Assembly: GCA_029240245.1 (NCBI GenBank)
Contig: JARBTJ010000042.1
Location: 1 to 45,788 of the forward strand
Direction: 5' to 3'
From: Herbinix sp.
GTDB taxonomy: Bacteria; Bacillota; Clostridia; Lachnospirales; Lachnospiraceae
DNA: 45,788 bases
Made by a program: the position numbers and the translations under genes
The notes under the pieces: generated by a model
Databases searched by the model: none
Seen by the model: the letters and a program-made list of their open reading frames with translations, nothing else
What the model was told of the DNA's origin: nothing
In this document: positions 8,831 to 17,304 of the stretch, piece by piece
Layout: every line of letters starts with the position of its first letter
Position numbering within the stretch: the stretch's first letter is position 1

Positions 8831-9820
8831 ATGAATAGAGTGATCCGAACCGTAAAAGGAGATATCCCTCCGGAGGAATTAGGCTATTGCCAATGCCATG
8901 AGCATTTGTTCATAGCGAAAGGGATCTCGGGGGAAAAGGTACCCTCCTTGATTATGGAGGATGTTAATAAAACAACAAATGAGCTTTTAATGTATCATTA
9001 TTGTGGTGGCAGTGCAGTCGTGGATGCACAGCCGGTGGGTTGCGGAAGAATGGTAAAAGAATTAAGGCTTGCTTCTGAATTGTCCGGAGTCCATGTGGTT
9101 GCCTCCACCGGTTTTCATAAGCTGGACTTTTACAATCTGGACCATTTTGTGTATCGGCTGGATAAAGAACAACTAACGAAGCTTTTTACTGATGAGCTTA
9201 CAATAGGAATGTATACGGATAAGGTGAACGGAAATGAAGTTCCTTCTATTGGTTCCTCCTACAAAGCGGGAATTATTAAATGTGCTTCAGACGGGCGGGA
9301 TATCCGCCTGACTGAGGATAATCTTCCGATTTACAAAAAGCTTTTTGCAGCAGCCGGCAGAGCAGCAAAGGTAGCGAATGCACCGGTGATGACACATTTG
9401 GAGATGGGAAAGGGTGCTGACAGCCAGTTGGAAGTATTGACTGCCCAGGGCATCACTCCGGATCGAATTATTATGAGTCATTTGGACAGAATTGTGAATG
9501 ATTCCGTACTTGAATATCAACTTTCCGTGGCAAAAAGCGGTGTCTACCTGCAGTTTGATACCATAGGCAGGTTGAAATACCATGATGATGCATCTGAGGC
9601 GAAATTGATTGCATTTTTATGCGAGAAAGGTTTCAGTGACCGGATTCTTCTTGGACTCGATACAACGAATGAGCGTATGAAAAGTTATGGAGGCCCCATT
9701 GGCCTGGATTATATTTTCAATAGCTTTCAATCCGAGTTAAGGAATTATGGCATTGAAGACGATTTGATCCATCAGTTTACCGTAATAAATCCCATGCATG
9801 CACTGAGCATGGAAACTTAA
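8831..9820 (+). CDS. Phosphotriesterase-family metal hydrolase (probable lactonase)
   Basis: The 329-residue amidohydrolase-superfamily protein has every metal ligand expected of the PTE family: H23 and H25 (QCHEHLF), K150 as the probable carbamylated bridging lysine, H189 (THLEMG), H217 (MSHLD), and D277 (LGLDTT). Members hydrolyse lactones, phosphotriesters or other esters. In a sugar-oxidation cluster, opening a sugar lactone made by a dehydrogenase is the natural role, but that is inference. GGAG lies 8 nt before the start. It follows the 2-hydroxyacid dehydrogenase by 94 nt and precedes the next gene by 19 nt. Confidence 0.85.
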   Translation: MNRVIRTVKGDIPPEELGYCQCHEHLFIAKGISGEKVPSLIMEDVNKTTNELLMYHYCGGSAVVDAQPVGCGRMVKELRLASELSGVHVVASTGFHKLDFYNLDHFVYRLDKEQLTKLFTDELTIGMYTDKVNGNEVPSIGSSYKAGIIKCASDGRDIRLTEDNLPIYKKLFAAAGRAAKVANAPVMTHLEMGKGADSQLEVLTAQGITPDRIIMSHLDRIVNDSVLEYQLSVAKSGVYLQFDTIGRLKYHDDASEAKLIAFLCEKGFSDRILLGLDTTNERMKSYGGPIGLDYIFNSFQSELRNYGIEDDLIHQFTVINPMHALSMET

Positions 9821-9839
9821 AAATAGAAGGAGTAAAGAC

Positions 9840-10787
9840 ATGAGATTACCACAACCAGCAACAGAAAAAACACTTTATTTTATCGGTGTGACAACAGGAC
9901 AGTCCTCCATTATGCAAGTTTACCCACGATGGGCTAAGGAAGCCCTGGGACTCGGAGATACTGTGATAAAAGGAATTGATCTTGAAATTCATGCTCCGGC
10001 GGAGGATTACCGTCAGGTAGTAGAATTTATTAAAAATGATCCGTTATCGATGGGAGCCTTAGTAACAACGCATAAGATTGACCTTTTCAATGCAACAAAG
10101 GATATGTTTGAATATCTAGATCCATATGCTGAGATGTTTGGTGAACTTTCCTCCATATCCAAAAAGGACGGTCGTCTCGAAGGATATGCGAAGGACCCGA
10201 TTTCCAGCGGACTTACCCTGGATTCCTTTGTTCCGGAAAATTATTGGAAAGAAAAAGGCGGAGAGCTGTTCATCATGGGGGCAGGTGGAAGTGCTATCGC
10301 AATTTGCTCCTATCTGTTAAAGCCCTCCAATGGTGCCAATATTCCCTCCAAGGTGATCATTGGTAACCGTTCCAAGCCGAGACTGGATGAAATCGAGCGC
10401 CTGATCAAGGAGATTAATCCAAATGTAACGGCAGAATTTTATCTGACACCGGAGACATCCGATAACGATAATGTGCTTGCAAATGTAAAACCCAACTCGT
10501 TAATCATTAATGCAACCGGTTTAGGTAAAGACAGACCCGGTTCACCCTTATCCGATGATTGTGTGTATCCGATGGATTGTCTTGTTTGGGAATTGAATTA
10601 CCGTGGTGAATTAACCTTTATGAAACAGGCACAAGCACAGGCAAAGGATAAGAGTTTATTTATTGAAGATGGCTGGACTTACTTTATCCATGGCTGGACA
10701 CAGGTAATTGCCGAAGTGTTCCACATTGATATTACCGGTGAAGTATTTGACAAATGCGAAAAAATCGCACGAGATATGAGAAAATAG
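9840..10787 (+). CDS. Shikimate-dehydrogenase-like oxidoreductase
   Basis: The 315-residue protein has the AroE fold plan. A substrate domain has the GVTTGQSSI segment (16-24). The catalytic Lys is in VTTHK (K79) and the catalytic Asp in GYAKD (D119). An NAD(P) domain carries GAGGSA (148-153) and the NATGLG motif. It is longer than AroE (about 270-285). The substrate segment differs from the SxSPxxHN signature of true shikimate enzymes, so shikimate is unlikely. AroE-like paralogues oxidise other polyhydroxylated substrates, including cyclic ones. It sits in the middle of a sugar catabolic cluster, far from aromatic biosynthesis genes. GGAG is placed 7 nt before ATG. Confidence 0.8.
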   Translation: MRLPQPATEKTLYFIGVTTGQSSIMQVYPRWAKEALGLGDTVIKGIDLEIHAPAEDYRQVVEFIKNDPLSMGALVTTHKIDLFNATKDMFEYLDPYAEMFGELSSISKKDGRLEGYAKDPISSGLTLDSFVPENYWKEKGGELFIMGAGGSAIAICSYLLKPSNGANIPSKVIIGNRSKPRLDEIERLIKEINPNVTAEFYLTPETSDNDNVLANVKPNSLIINATGLGKDRPGSPLSDDCVYPMDCLVWELNYRGELTFMKQAQAQAKDKSLFIEDGWTYFIHGWTQVIAEVFHIDITGEVFDKCEKIARDMRK

Positions 10788-10968
10788 GCGATAAGCGTGC
10801 TAACACGCAGATGAAGGTTAGTGTGTGAATAGTCCCGCAAAAGCAGCTAATTTTCATGATTTATGTCCAAAAAGCATGAACATTAATGTAAAAAATCAAA
10901 GATTTTCATACGCAAATTTGTGCCTGTGGCTCGAAAGTTTGTAGACTTTAAAGAAAGGTATGGTTATT

Positions 10969-11556
10969 ATGATGAGCGATTATATTCCGATGAATCCATT
11001 TGTAATGGGTTTTGATTTATTAACAGGTTTGTCCGATGATGCAGAATCAACGAAGCGCCTTCTTTCCAAAATGAAAGGAATGTATCATGATGATGCTGCA
11101 TTTGAAACGATATTGGAGAAGGAAGATCCTAAAGTTTATGAGTTCTATGAACTTAAAATCCCCAATTATGCAAGTGATTTACTGTTTGGTACATCGATTA
11201 CCTATCCGGGTAAGGTAGGGAACGAATACTATATGACCAAAGGGCATTTTCATGAAGTATTAGAGACCGCAGAGGTCTATTATACCTTAAGCGGTGAAGG
11301 TTATATGTTAATGGAAACACCGGAGGGTGAGTGGAAAGCGGAGGCTTTAAGTGCGGGCAAAGCAGTTTATGTACCGCCGAGATGGGCACACAGAAGTATC
11401 AATACCGGAACTGAACCACTGGTTACTTTCTTTGTTTTCCGTGGTGACGCCGGTCATGATTATGGTACCATCGAACAGAAGGGATACCGTAAGCTTATTG
11501 TTGAAGGTAAGGATGGAAAACCGGAGATTATTGATAACCCGAAATGGGCGAAATAG
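10969..11556 (+). CDS. Cupin-type glucose-6-phosphate-isomerase-like protein
   Basis: The 195-residue protein matches the archaeal-type cupin phosphoglucose isomerase. It has MTKGHFH (H93, H95), E102 in AEVYYTLSGEG, and H141 in PPRWAHR as the metal site. Enzymes of this type interconvert aldose and ketose sugar phosphates using a bound metal. In this cluster it may isomerise a different sugar or sugar phosphate. ATG 10969 gives a reasonable distance from the AAAGG site; ATG 10960 and 10972 are also in frame. It is separated from the previous gene by a 180-nt gap with no clear promoter or terminator, and from the aldolase by 10 nt. Confidence 0.8.
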   Translation: MMSDYIPMNPFVMGFDLLTGLSDDAESTKRLLSKMKGMYHDDAAFETILEKEDPKVYEFYELKIPNYASDLLFGTSITYPGKVGNEYYMTKGHFHEVLETAEVYYTLSGEGYMLMETPEGEWKAEALSAGKAVYVPPRWAHRSINTGTEPLVTFFVFRGDAGHDYGTIEQKGYRKLIVEGKDGKPEIIDNPKWAK

Positions 11557-11566
11557 GAGGATACTA

Positions 11567-12385
11567 ATGAATACGATGAATGCGATACAGGAAAGAATTC
11601 ATAATACAGGTTTAGTACCTGTAGTGGTTATTGATGATGCAGCACAAGCGGTTGCAACCGCGGAAGCTTTAATTAAGGGCGGAGTGGATGTTATGGAAAT
11701 CACCATGCGTACCGCAGCCGGAATGGAAGCCATCCGTTTAGTATCAGAAGCAAACAAGGATATGCTGGTAGGAGCCGGGACGGTGCTTACCATGGAGCAG
11801 TGTAAGAATGCAATCCAAAACGGAGCGAAATTTATTGTATCTCCGGGCTACGATCCTGAAATAGTTGAGTATTGTATTACAGAAGGTGTGGTAATCTGTC
11901 CGGGTTGCGTAACACCGACCGAAATTACAGCTGCAATCAAAAAAGGACTGAAGGTTCTGAAATTCTTCCCTGCGAATATCTATGGCGGTTTAAAGGCAAT
12001 CAAAGCCCTGGCAGGTCCCTTCGGAGGAATCAGGTTCATTCCTACCGGCGGTGTGGATGCAAGCAATCTGGCTGATTTTAATAATGACGTAATCTTCGCT
12101 GTCGGCGGAGGCTGGTTATGCACCCGTGAGGATATCAAAGCCGGTAATTTTGAGGCAATCACGGATGCCTGCAGCAAATCAGTGGATATCTTACTAGGTG
12201 TAAAGGATGAGGCTTATAATTCGGTATCTTTAAATGCACTGATCGAAAAAGGCGGAGATGTAACCACGATTAACTTATCCAGATTATCCTCACAGTTAAC
12301 ACGCCGGGGATTTGCGGCAGCGAATACAGAAAACGGCATGGAGTACGTGAAAGATCAGGTTAAGATCATTGCAAAAGCCGTATAA
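11567..12385 (+). CDS. KDPG/KHG-type class I aldolase with C-terminal extension
   Basis: Residues 1-205 match the 2-keto-3-deoxy-6-phosphogluconate / 4-hydroxy-2-oxoglutarate aldolase family. The catalytic Glu and Arg are in VMEITMRT (E44, R48), GAGTVL follows, and the Schiff-base Lys is in LKFFPA (K132). The phosphate site TGGVD lies at 160-164. The reaction splits a 2-keto-3-deoxy acid (phosphate) to pyruvate and an aldehyde. The protein is 272 residues, about 60 more than the family. The tail (211-272) recalls the last part of the VOC-like module fused to some clostridial aldolases, but it is too diverged to be sure. AGGAGG lies 7 nt before ATG 11567; frame extension upstream to 11351 is overlap with the cupin gene. 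Confidence 0.88.
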   Translation: MNTMNAIQERIHNTGLVPVVVIDDAAQAVATAEALIKGGVDVMEITMRTAAGMEAIRLVSEANKDMLVGAGTVLTMEQCKNAIQNGAKFIVSPGYDPEIVEYCITEGVVICPGCVTPTEITAAIKKGLKVLKFFPANIYGGLKAIKALAGPFGGIRFIPTGGVDASNLADFNNDVIFAVGGGWLCTREDIKAGNFEAITDACSKSVDILLGVKDEAYNSVSLNALIEKGGDVTTINLSRLSSQLTRRGFAAANTENGMEYVKDQVKIIAKAV

Positions 12386-12552
12386 ACATGATCAAATAGG
12401 CTGTCGAAACAGGGTACAGCAGCAAAAATCCTCTATAAAATTAATAGGAAGCCGTAGGAAGGCAACCATTTTTTAATATACTCCGATTGAATATCTCCGC
12501 TTTCTGATACCAGCATATATGATTTCTTGGAATAGAAGGTCATACAATTCAT
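12386..12552. other. Spacer between aldolase and the gntR promoter
   Basis: No gene and no convincing terminator. A near-inverted TTCTTGGAATAGAA lies near 12526, of unknown meaning. Confidence 0.35.
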
Positions 12553-12585
12553 TTGATGTTTTATTAGGACTATGTTACAATGTAA
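12553..12585 (+). promoter_or_regulatory. gntR promoter with overlapping palindrome
   Basis: TTGATG (12553-12558), 17 nt, and TACAAT (12576-12581). The -10 lies inside the perfect palindrome TTACA-A-TGTAA (12575-12585). A regulator bound there would block RNA polymerase, so autoregulation by the GntR product is plausible. Confidence 0.55.
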
Positions 12586-12671
12586 TAACGATATGAATAT
12601 AACCATATGCTTAATTTTAACTTTTTATTTCTAATCATATTGGCAAAGAAAATAAATTCAGGGGGTTTATT

Positions 12672-13436
12672 ATGTTAGGAGACGGTAAGTTGAATAAGTC
12701 AGTTCCGATTCCTTTATATTTTCAGCTGAAGGAAGCTATTCTGGAGGAAATGAAGAATGGTACTTATAAAAGCGATGACATGATTCCGACAGAGAAGGAA
12801 TTAAGTGATATGTTCCAGATCAGCCGGACCACTGTCCGACAGGCAATTACCGAGCTTGTACAGGAGGGATGGTTGTATCGAATTAAAAGTAAGGGAACCT
12901 TCGTTTCTAAGCCGAAAATTAACCAGAACTTTATTCAGGTTTTGGGTTCCTTCAATGATCAAATTGTCAAATCAGGTCGGACTCCCCAGACGGAATTGAT
13001 TGATTTTAAAATTATAACAGCACCGGAAAATGTAGCCGATGTTTTAAAGCTGCAGCCAAAGGATAAAGTGATATTTATCCATAGAAAACGCTGTGCCGAT
13101 ACGGAGCCGATTGTAATGGTGAAAACCTACCTTCCCTATAAAAAATGCAGCTTTGTTATGGAGCACGATTTAGCGAAGGAATCCCTCTATCCGATTTTAT
13201 CTGTCAATGAAGAAACTCGTATTTACAAGATAAAGCGTATCATTGAAGCTGTGGATTCCACCGCTTATGATATTAAAAACTTAAATGTAAACAGAGGCAA
13301 AGCAATCCAGCAGTTCATTTCCACCGGATATAATGTTTTTGAGGAACCCATCGAGTATTCCATTGCCAGATACCGTGGTGACAGAAACAGCTTTGAGGTA
13401 ACGATTGCCGCAAATGTGTCATTTAACAAGAATTAA
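12672..13436 (+). CDS. GntR-family (HutC subfamily) transcriptional regulator
   Basis: The 254-residue protein has an N-terminal winged helix-turn-helix (about 12-80, with IPTEKELSDMF and ISRTTVRQAI as the recognition region). It then has a UTRA ligand-binding domain (about 95-245, ending with ARYRGDRNSFE). HutC-type regulators bind sugars, sugar phosphates or similar effectors and usually repress the neighbouring catabolic genes. It lies between the aldolase and the kinase, so the effector is probably an intermediate of this pathway. GGGGG precedes the ATG. Its own promoter is overlapped by a palindrome. Confidence 0.9.
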   Translation: MLGDGKLNKSVPIPLYFQLKEAILEEMKNGTYKSDDMIPTEKELSDMFQISRTTVRQAITELVQEGWLYRIKSKGTFVSKPKINQNFIQVLGSFNDQIVKSGRTPQTELIDFKIITAPENVADVLKLQPKDKVIFIHRKRCADTEPIVMVKTYLPYKKCSFVMEHDLAKESLYPILSVNEETRIYKIKRIIEAVDSTAYDIKNLNVNRGKAIQQFISTGYNVFEEPIEYSIARYRGDRNSFEVTIAANVSFNKN

Positions 13437-13496
13437 TATAAATAACGATCTATCAAAGAGGAAACTTACCTAGCATTAGGTACCCTCTAGGAGGTG

Positions 13497-13522
13497 GTGT
13501 GAAAATTTTTGAAATTTCACAC
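13497..13522 (+). promoter_or_regulatory. Inverted repeat and possible 24-codon leader frame before the kinase
   Basis: AGGAGG (13489-13494) is followed by GTGTGAAA (13497-13504) and TTTCACAC (13515-13522), a perfect 8-bp inverted repeat. A GTG at 13499 begins a 24-codon frame ending TGA 13571-13573, out of frame with and overlapping the kinase start at 13551. It could couple or limit kinase translation. The short frame could also be chance. Confidence 0.35.
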
Positions 13523-13550
13523 TGTATCGGCAGAATGGAGAATCTTTCTT

Positions 13551-15068
13551 ATGAAATATATATTGGCTCATGATATTGGAACTTCAGGTAATAAAGCAAC
13601 TCTTTTTACAGAGCACGGGAAAATGGTCGGAAGCCATGTTTCCTCCTACGATACGAATTATTTTAACAGCACCTGGGTGGAACAAGATGCTGATGATTGG
13701 TGGAATGCGGTATGCATTTCAAGCAAAAAATTAATCTCAACTGTGAAAATTGACCCGAACGATATTGCCGTCGTAAGCTTTAGCGGTCAGATGATGGGAT
13801 GCCTTTGCGTGGATAAACAGGGCAAACCCCTGCGTAAATCGATTATCTGGGCAGATCAGAGAGCACAGAAACAGGCAGCACAGATAGCAGAACATATCAG
13901 TCAGAGGGATTTTTATCATATTGTGGGACATCGCAATACGGCTTCCTATGGTATCCAGAAGCTGATGTGGGTTCGTGACAATGAGCCTGAAATTTATGAG
14001 CAGACCTATAAGACACTGAATGCAAAGGATTATATCGTATATAAACTAACCGGAAATTTTTATACCGAATACTCCGATGGAAACAGCAATGGTTGCTTTG
14101 ATCTTGTGAATTTGAAATGGTCCGATCGGATCATCGAATATGCCGGAATAGATCCGGAGAAGCTTCCGGACTTAAAGCCTTCTACCTTTGTTGCCGGAAC
14201 GGTAACGAAAGAGGCAGCTGATGCGACCGGTCTGGCAATCGGAATTCCGGTTGTACTTGGCGGCGGAGACGGTGTTACTGCTAATGTCGGTGCAGGATCG
14301 ATTGCACCCGGAAAAACCTATTGCTGTATGGGTACTTCCGCATGGATCACAACCACATCGGATAAACCAATCTTTGATGAGGATATGCGTACCGTAACCT
14401 GGGCACATATTATTCCGGGCTTATACGCTCCGAACGGAACCATGCAAAGCGCCGGTGGTGCTTACAATTGGGCAAAAAATACCTTGTGTAAAATGGAAAT
14501 ATATGATGCAAAGCAGCATGGAAAGTCTCCCTATGAATATATGAATGCATTAATAGAACAAAGCCCCGTTGGAGCCAATGGAGTAACTTTTCTTCCATAT
14601 CTTCTTGGAGAACGTGCGCCTAGATGGAACGCGGATGCCAGAGGTGCTTTTATCGGCTTAAAGTCTGAAAATCAGCTTGGGGATATGTTACGAAGTGTTC
14701 TGGAGGGAGTCACCATGAATCTGTCCATAATACTGGATATCCTGCGTAAACAGGTGAATATTGATGAAATTCTGGTCATCGGAGGCGGTGCGAAGGGACC
14801 GGTATGGCGGCAGATTATGGCGGACATTTATAATGCGAACATCGTGGTTCCTACACTGCTAGAGGAAGCAGGGTCTATGGGAGCAGCGATTACCGGTGGA
14901 GTCGGTGTAGGCTTATTTAAGGATTTCCAGATCATTGATCAATTCCTTGAGATTAATTCCGTCCACACGCCGAATCCGGAGGCAGTCTCAGCTTATCAAC
15001 CAATAAAAGAAATCTTCGATGATTGCTACTTTGCTCTTGAGAAGGTATTTACCAAGATGGCAAGGTAA
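13551..15068 (+). CDS. FGGY-family carbohydrate kinase (xylulokinase-like)
   Basis: The 505-residue protein is a sugar kinase of the FGGY/XylB group that phosphorylates a ketose, polyol or sugar acid with ATP. It has the N-terminal phosphate motif HDIGTSGNKATLF (6-18), a QDADDWW segment, the LGGGDGVTANVGAG region with the likely catalytic Asp, and the C-terminal ATP motif (GGGAKGPVWRQIMAD, EEAGSMGAAI). ATG 13551 starts the family's conserved KYILAHDIGTSG; the frame continues to TTG 13509 without good reason to use it. GGAG lies 10 nt upstream. It is the last gene of the cluster, followed by a strong terminator. Xylulose is a guess; the cluster suggests a different substrate. Confidence 0.87.
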   Translation: MKYILAHDIGTSGNKATLFTEHGKMVGSHVSSYDTNYFNSTWVEQDADDWWNAVCISSKKLISTVKIDPNDIAVVSFSGQMMGCLCVDKQGKPLRKSIIWADQRAQKQAAQIAEHISQRDFYHIVGHRNTASYGIQKLMWVRDNEPEIYEQTYKTLNAKDYIVYKLTGNFYTEYSDGNSNGCFDLVNLKWSDRIIEYAGIDPEKLPDLKPSTFVAGTVTKEAADATGLAIGIPVVLGGGDGVTANVGAGSIAPGKTYCCMGTSAWITTTSDKPIFDEDMRTVTWAHIIPGLYAPNGTMQSAGGAYNWAKNTLCKMEIYDAKQHGKSPYEYMNALIEQSPVGANGVTFLPYLLGERAPRWNADARGAFIGLKSENQLGDMLRSVLEGVTMNLSIILDILRKQVNIDEILVIGGGAKGPVWRQIMADIYNANIVVPTLLEEAGSMGAAITGGVGVGLFKDFQIIDQFLEINSVHTPNPEAVSAYQPIKEIFDDCYFALEKVFTKMAR

Positions 15069-15142
15069 GTGGTACAGGTTGCGTTCCCTATAATAAATTA
15101 CTTCGACCGGAAGATCAATATAATATGAATGTATAATAAATA

Positions 15143-15189
15143 GAAAGAGTTAAGATATGAATGTAAACATTACATGTCTTAACTCTTTC
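15143..15189. terminator. Terminator between the kinase and glmS, probably bidirectional
   Basis: GAAAGAGTTAAGA (15143-15155) pairs perfectly with TCTTAACTCTTTC (15177-15189); AATGT/ACATT in the loop adds pairs. T-rich sequence follows on the plus strand and A-rich precedes it, so it can serve both converging genes. Confidence 0.82.
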
Positions 15190-15278
15190 TTATTATATCG
15201 GAAATTTACTAAATTCGAATCTTTCAGAAACTTCAATCAGAACAGGAAAATCACAGTTCTTGTATACCACAGAAGTTC

Positions 15279-17105
15279 TTATTCTACCGTTACCGACTTT
15301 GCTAAATTTCTTGGCTTATCCACGTCACAGCCTCTGCCCACTGCTACATAATAACCGAATAATTGTAGTGGTATATTTGCTAAACAGGTTGCAAAATAAC
15401 GATTGGTCCTCGGGATGTAGATGACATAATCAGAGGATTTTTCAATAGCCGTATTATCTTCGTTGGTGACAGCCAGTACAAAGGCACCTCGGGATACTAC
15501 CTCCTCGATATTACTGATCATTTTCTTATATAAATGCTCCTGCGTTAAGATGGCAGCGACTAAGGTTCCTTCTTCCACAAGGGAAATGGTACCGTGCTTT
15601 AATTCACCGGCAGCATATGCTTCGGAATGTATATAGGAAATTTCCTTCATTTTCAGAGAACCTTCTAAACTTGCGGCATAATCAATACCCCGGCCGATGA
15701 AGAAGATGTCTCTCGCACCGATATAACGGTTCGCAAAATGTTGGATATTATCCTTATGCTCTAAAATGGATTGTACCTTATCGGGTAATGTCTGAAGTTC
15801 TTTCAACATATCATTAAAATCGGAATCCGCTAAGGTCTGTCTCGTTTTTCCAAAATACATAGCTAACAAATAGAGTGCGGCTAATTGTGTGCTGTATGCT
15901 TTGGTAGTAGCAACTGCAATTTCCGGACCTGCCCAGGTATACATAACATCATCGGCTTCTCTTGCGATGGTACTTCCCACTACATTACAAATACCGAGTA
16001 CTTTAACACCGTGAGCCTGTGCCTCCCTTAATGCAGCTAAGGTATCCGCTGTTTCACCGGACTGGCTGACAACGACAAGCAGGGTGTTCGGTTCAAAGAT
16101 AGGTTCGCGATATCTGAATTCGGAGGCTAAATCCACCTCTACCGGTATTCTTGCAACACCTTCCATTACGTATTTACCGGTTACGCATATGTGGTTTGCG
16201 GAACCGCAGGCCACAAAATAAATCTTACGAAGATTTCTTATTTCCTCCGGTGATAAAGATAATTCATCGATTACGATATCGTTATCCTTGATTCTTGGTT
16301 GGATCGTATCCCGAAGAGCCTTAGGCTGTTCATAGATTTCTTTCAGCATAAAATGTTCATAGCCGCCTTTTTCCGCAGCAGATATATCCCAGTTAACTGT
16401 TGTTAATTCTTTTTGTATTACTTCGCAGTCAATATTGTAGAAGGTAACGTTATTACCTTTTAATAATACGATTTCTTTATTATCAATATAATAAACATCT
16501 CTGGTATATTTTAAGATTGCGGGAACATCGGAGGCAATAAAATTACCACTTTCCGAAACGCCAACAATTAACGGACTGTCTTTTCTGATTGCATATAGCT
16601 CGTCCGGATGAGCAGTAAATAAAATACCTAATGCAAAGGAACCTTCCAGACGATTAACTACCTTTGAGATAGCTTCTAAAGGATTTTCTTTATAATAATA
16701 ATCCAGTAAATGAGCAATAACCTCGGTGTCGGTTTCCGACTGGAAGTGATAGCCCTTTGAAATTAATTTGCTTTTTAAGTATAAGTAATTTTCGATAATT
16801 CCATTATGTACAACAGCGATTGTCTGGTCTTCATTATAATGAGGATGTGAATTCGTTTCGGAAGGAGCGCCATGTGTTGCCCAGCGAGTATGACCAATTC
16901 CTGTAAATCCCTCGAGTAAACTACCTTCCTTCGTTAAATCGCTTAATACCTGTAATCTACCTTTCGCTTTCACTGTATTGATTTTTGTACCATCAAAAAC
17001 AGCTAAACCTGCTGAATCATAACCTCTGTATTCGAGCTTAGATAAGCCATCCAGCAAAATCGGTGCAACCTTTTGTGTACCGGTATATCCTACTATTCCG
17101 CACAT
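15279..17105 (-). CDS. glmS: Glutamine--fructose-6-phosphate aminotransferase (isomerizing)
   Basis: This 608-residue cytoplasmic enzyme makes glucosamine-6-phosphate from fructose-6-phosphate and glutamine, the first step to UDP-GlcNAc and peptidoglycan. It starts MCGIVGYTG, so C2 becomes the N-terminal nucleophile of the Ntn glutaminase domain (about 1-220; GHTRWATHG present). Two SIS sugar-isomerase domains follow (VACGSANH, SQSGETADT, ATTKAYS), ending in the conserved LAKSVTVE tail. Length is normal. An AAGGAG ribosome site lies 5 nt before the ATG and a good promoter is 85 nt upstream. The leader of about 80 nt is too short for a glmS ribozyme. Confidence 0.97.
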   Translation of the reverse strand: MCGIVGYTGTQKVAPILLDGLSKLEYRGYDSAGLAVFDGTKINTVKAKGRLQVLSDLTKEGSLLEGFTGIGHTRWATHGAPSETNSHPHYNEDQTIAVVHNGIIENYLYLKSKLISKGYHFQSETDTEVIAHLLDYYYKENPLEAISKVVNRLEGSFALGILFTAHPDELYAIRKDSPLIVGVSESGNFIASDVPAILKYTRDVYYIDNKEIVLLKGNNVTFYNIDCEVIQKELTTVNWDISAAEKGGYEHFMLKEIYEQPKALRDTIQPRIKDNDIVIDELSLSPEEIRNLRKIYFVACGSANHICVTGKYVMEGVARIPVEVDLASEFRYREPIFEPNTLLVVVSQSGETADTLAALREAQAHGVKVLGICNVVGSTIAREADDVMYTWAGPEIAVATTKAYSTQLAALYLLAMYFGKTRQTLADSDFNDMLKELQTLPDKVQSILEHKDNIQHFANRYIGARDIFFIGRGIDYAASLEGSLKMKEISYIHSEAYAAGELKHGTISLVEEGTLVAAILTQEHLYKKMISNIEEVVSRGAFVLAVTNEDNTAIEKSSDYVIYIPRTNRYFATCLANIPLQLFGYYVAVGRGCDVDKPRNLAKSVTVE

Positions 17106-17189
17106 AGTAACTCCTTTCGTGTTTCCAAAAGCGTGTCTTTCCTTGATGTATTATGTCGTTATGCAAATAATTAATCGGAAATCCCTCTA

Positions 17190-17217
17190 ATTATAGCATA
17201 TTTTCACATTCTGTCTA
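17190..17217 (-). promoter_or_regulatory. glmS promoter (extended -10)
   Basis: Read on the minus strand: TAGACA (17217-17212), 16 nt, then TGC-TATAAT (-10 at 17195-17190). The TGn extension makes it a strong sigma-A site. Confidence 0.72.
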
Positions 17218-17304
17218 CCTCTAATTTTGTGGTAATCACACGGTTAAAATGGGCATAATTAATATGAAAATAAGAATAACAGCATCAAACTTAGGAGGTA
17301 AATT

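Noticed and set aside
10788..10968. Internal promoter or terminator between the AroE-like and cupin genes
   Set aside because: A 180-nt gap without a consensus -35/-10 pair or stem-loop with T-run; GC-like repeats near 10797-10830 are not inverted.
11351..11566. Upstream extension of the aldolase frame
   Set aside because: It lies inside the cupin gene; AGGAGG precedes ATG 11567, and family alignment starts there.
17106..17304. glmS ribozyme
   Set aside because: The promoter leaves only about 80 nt of leader, too short, and the ribozyme core is not seen.
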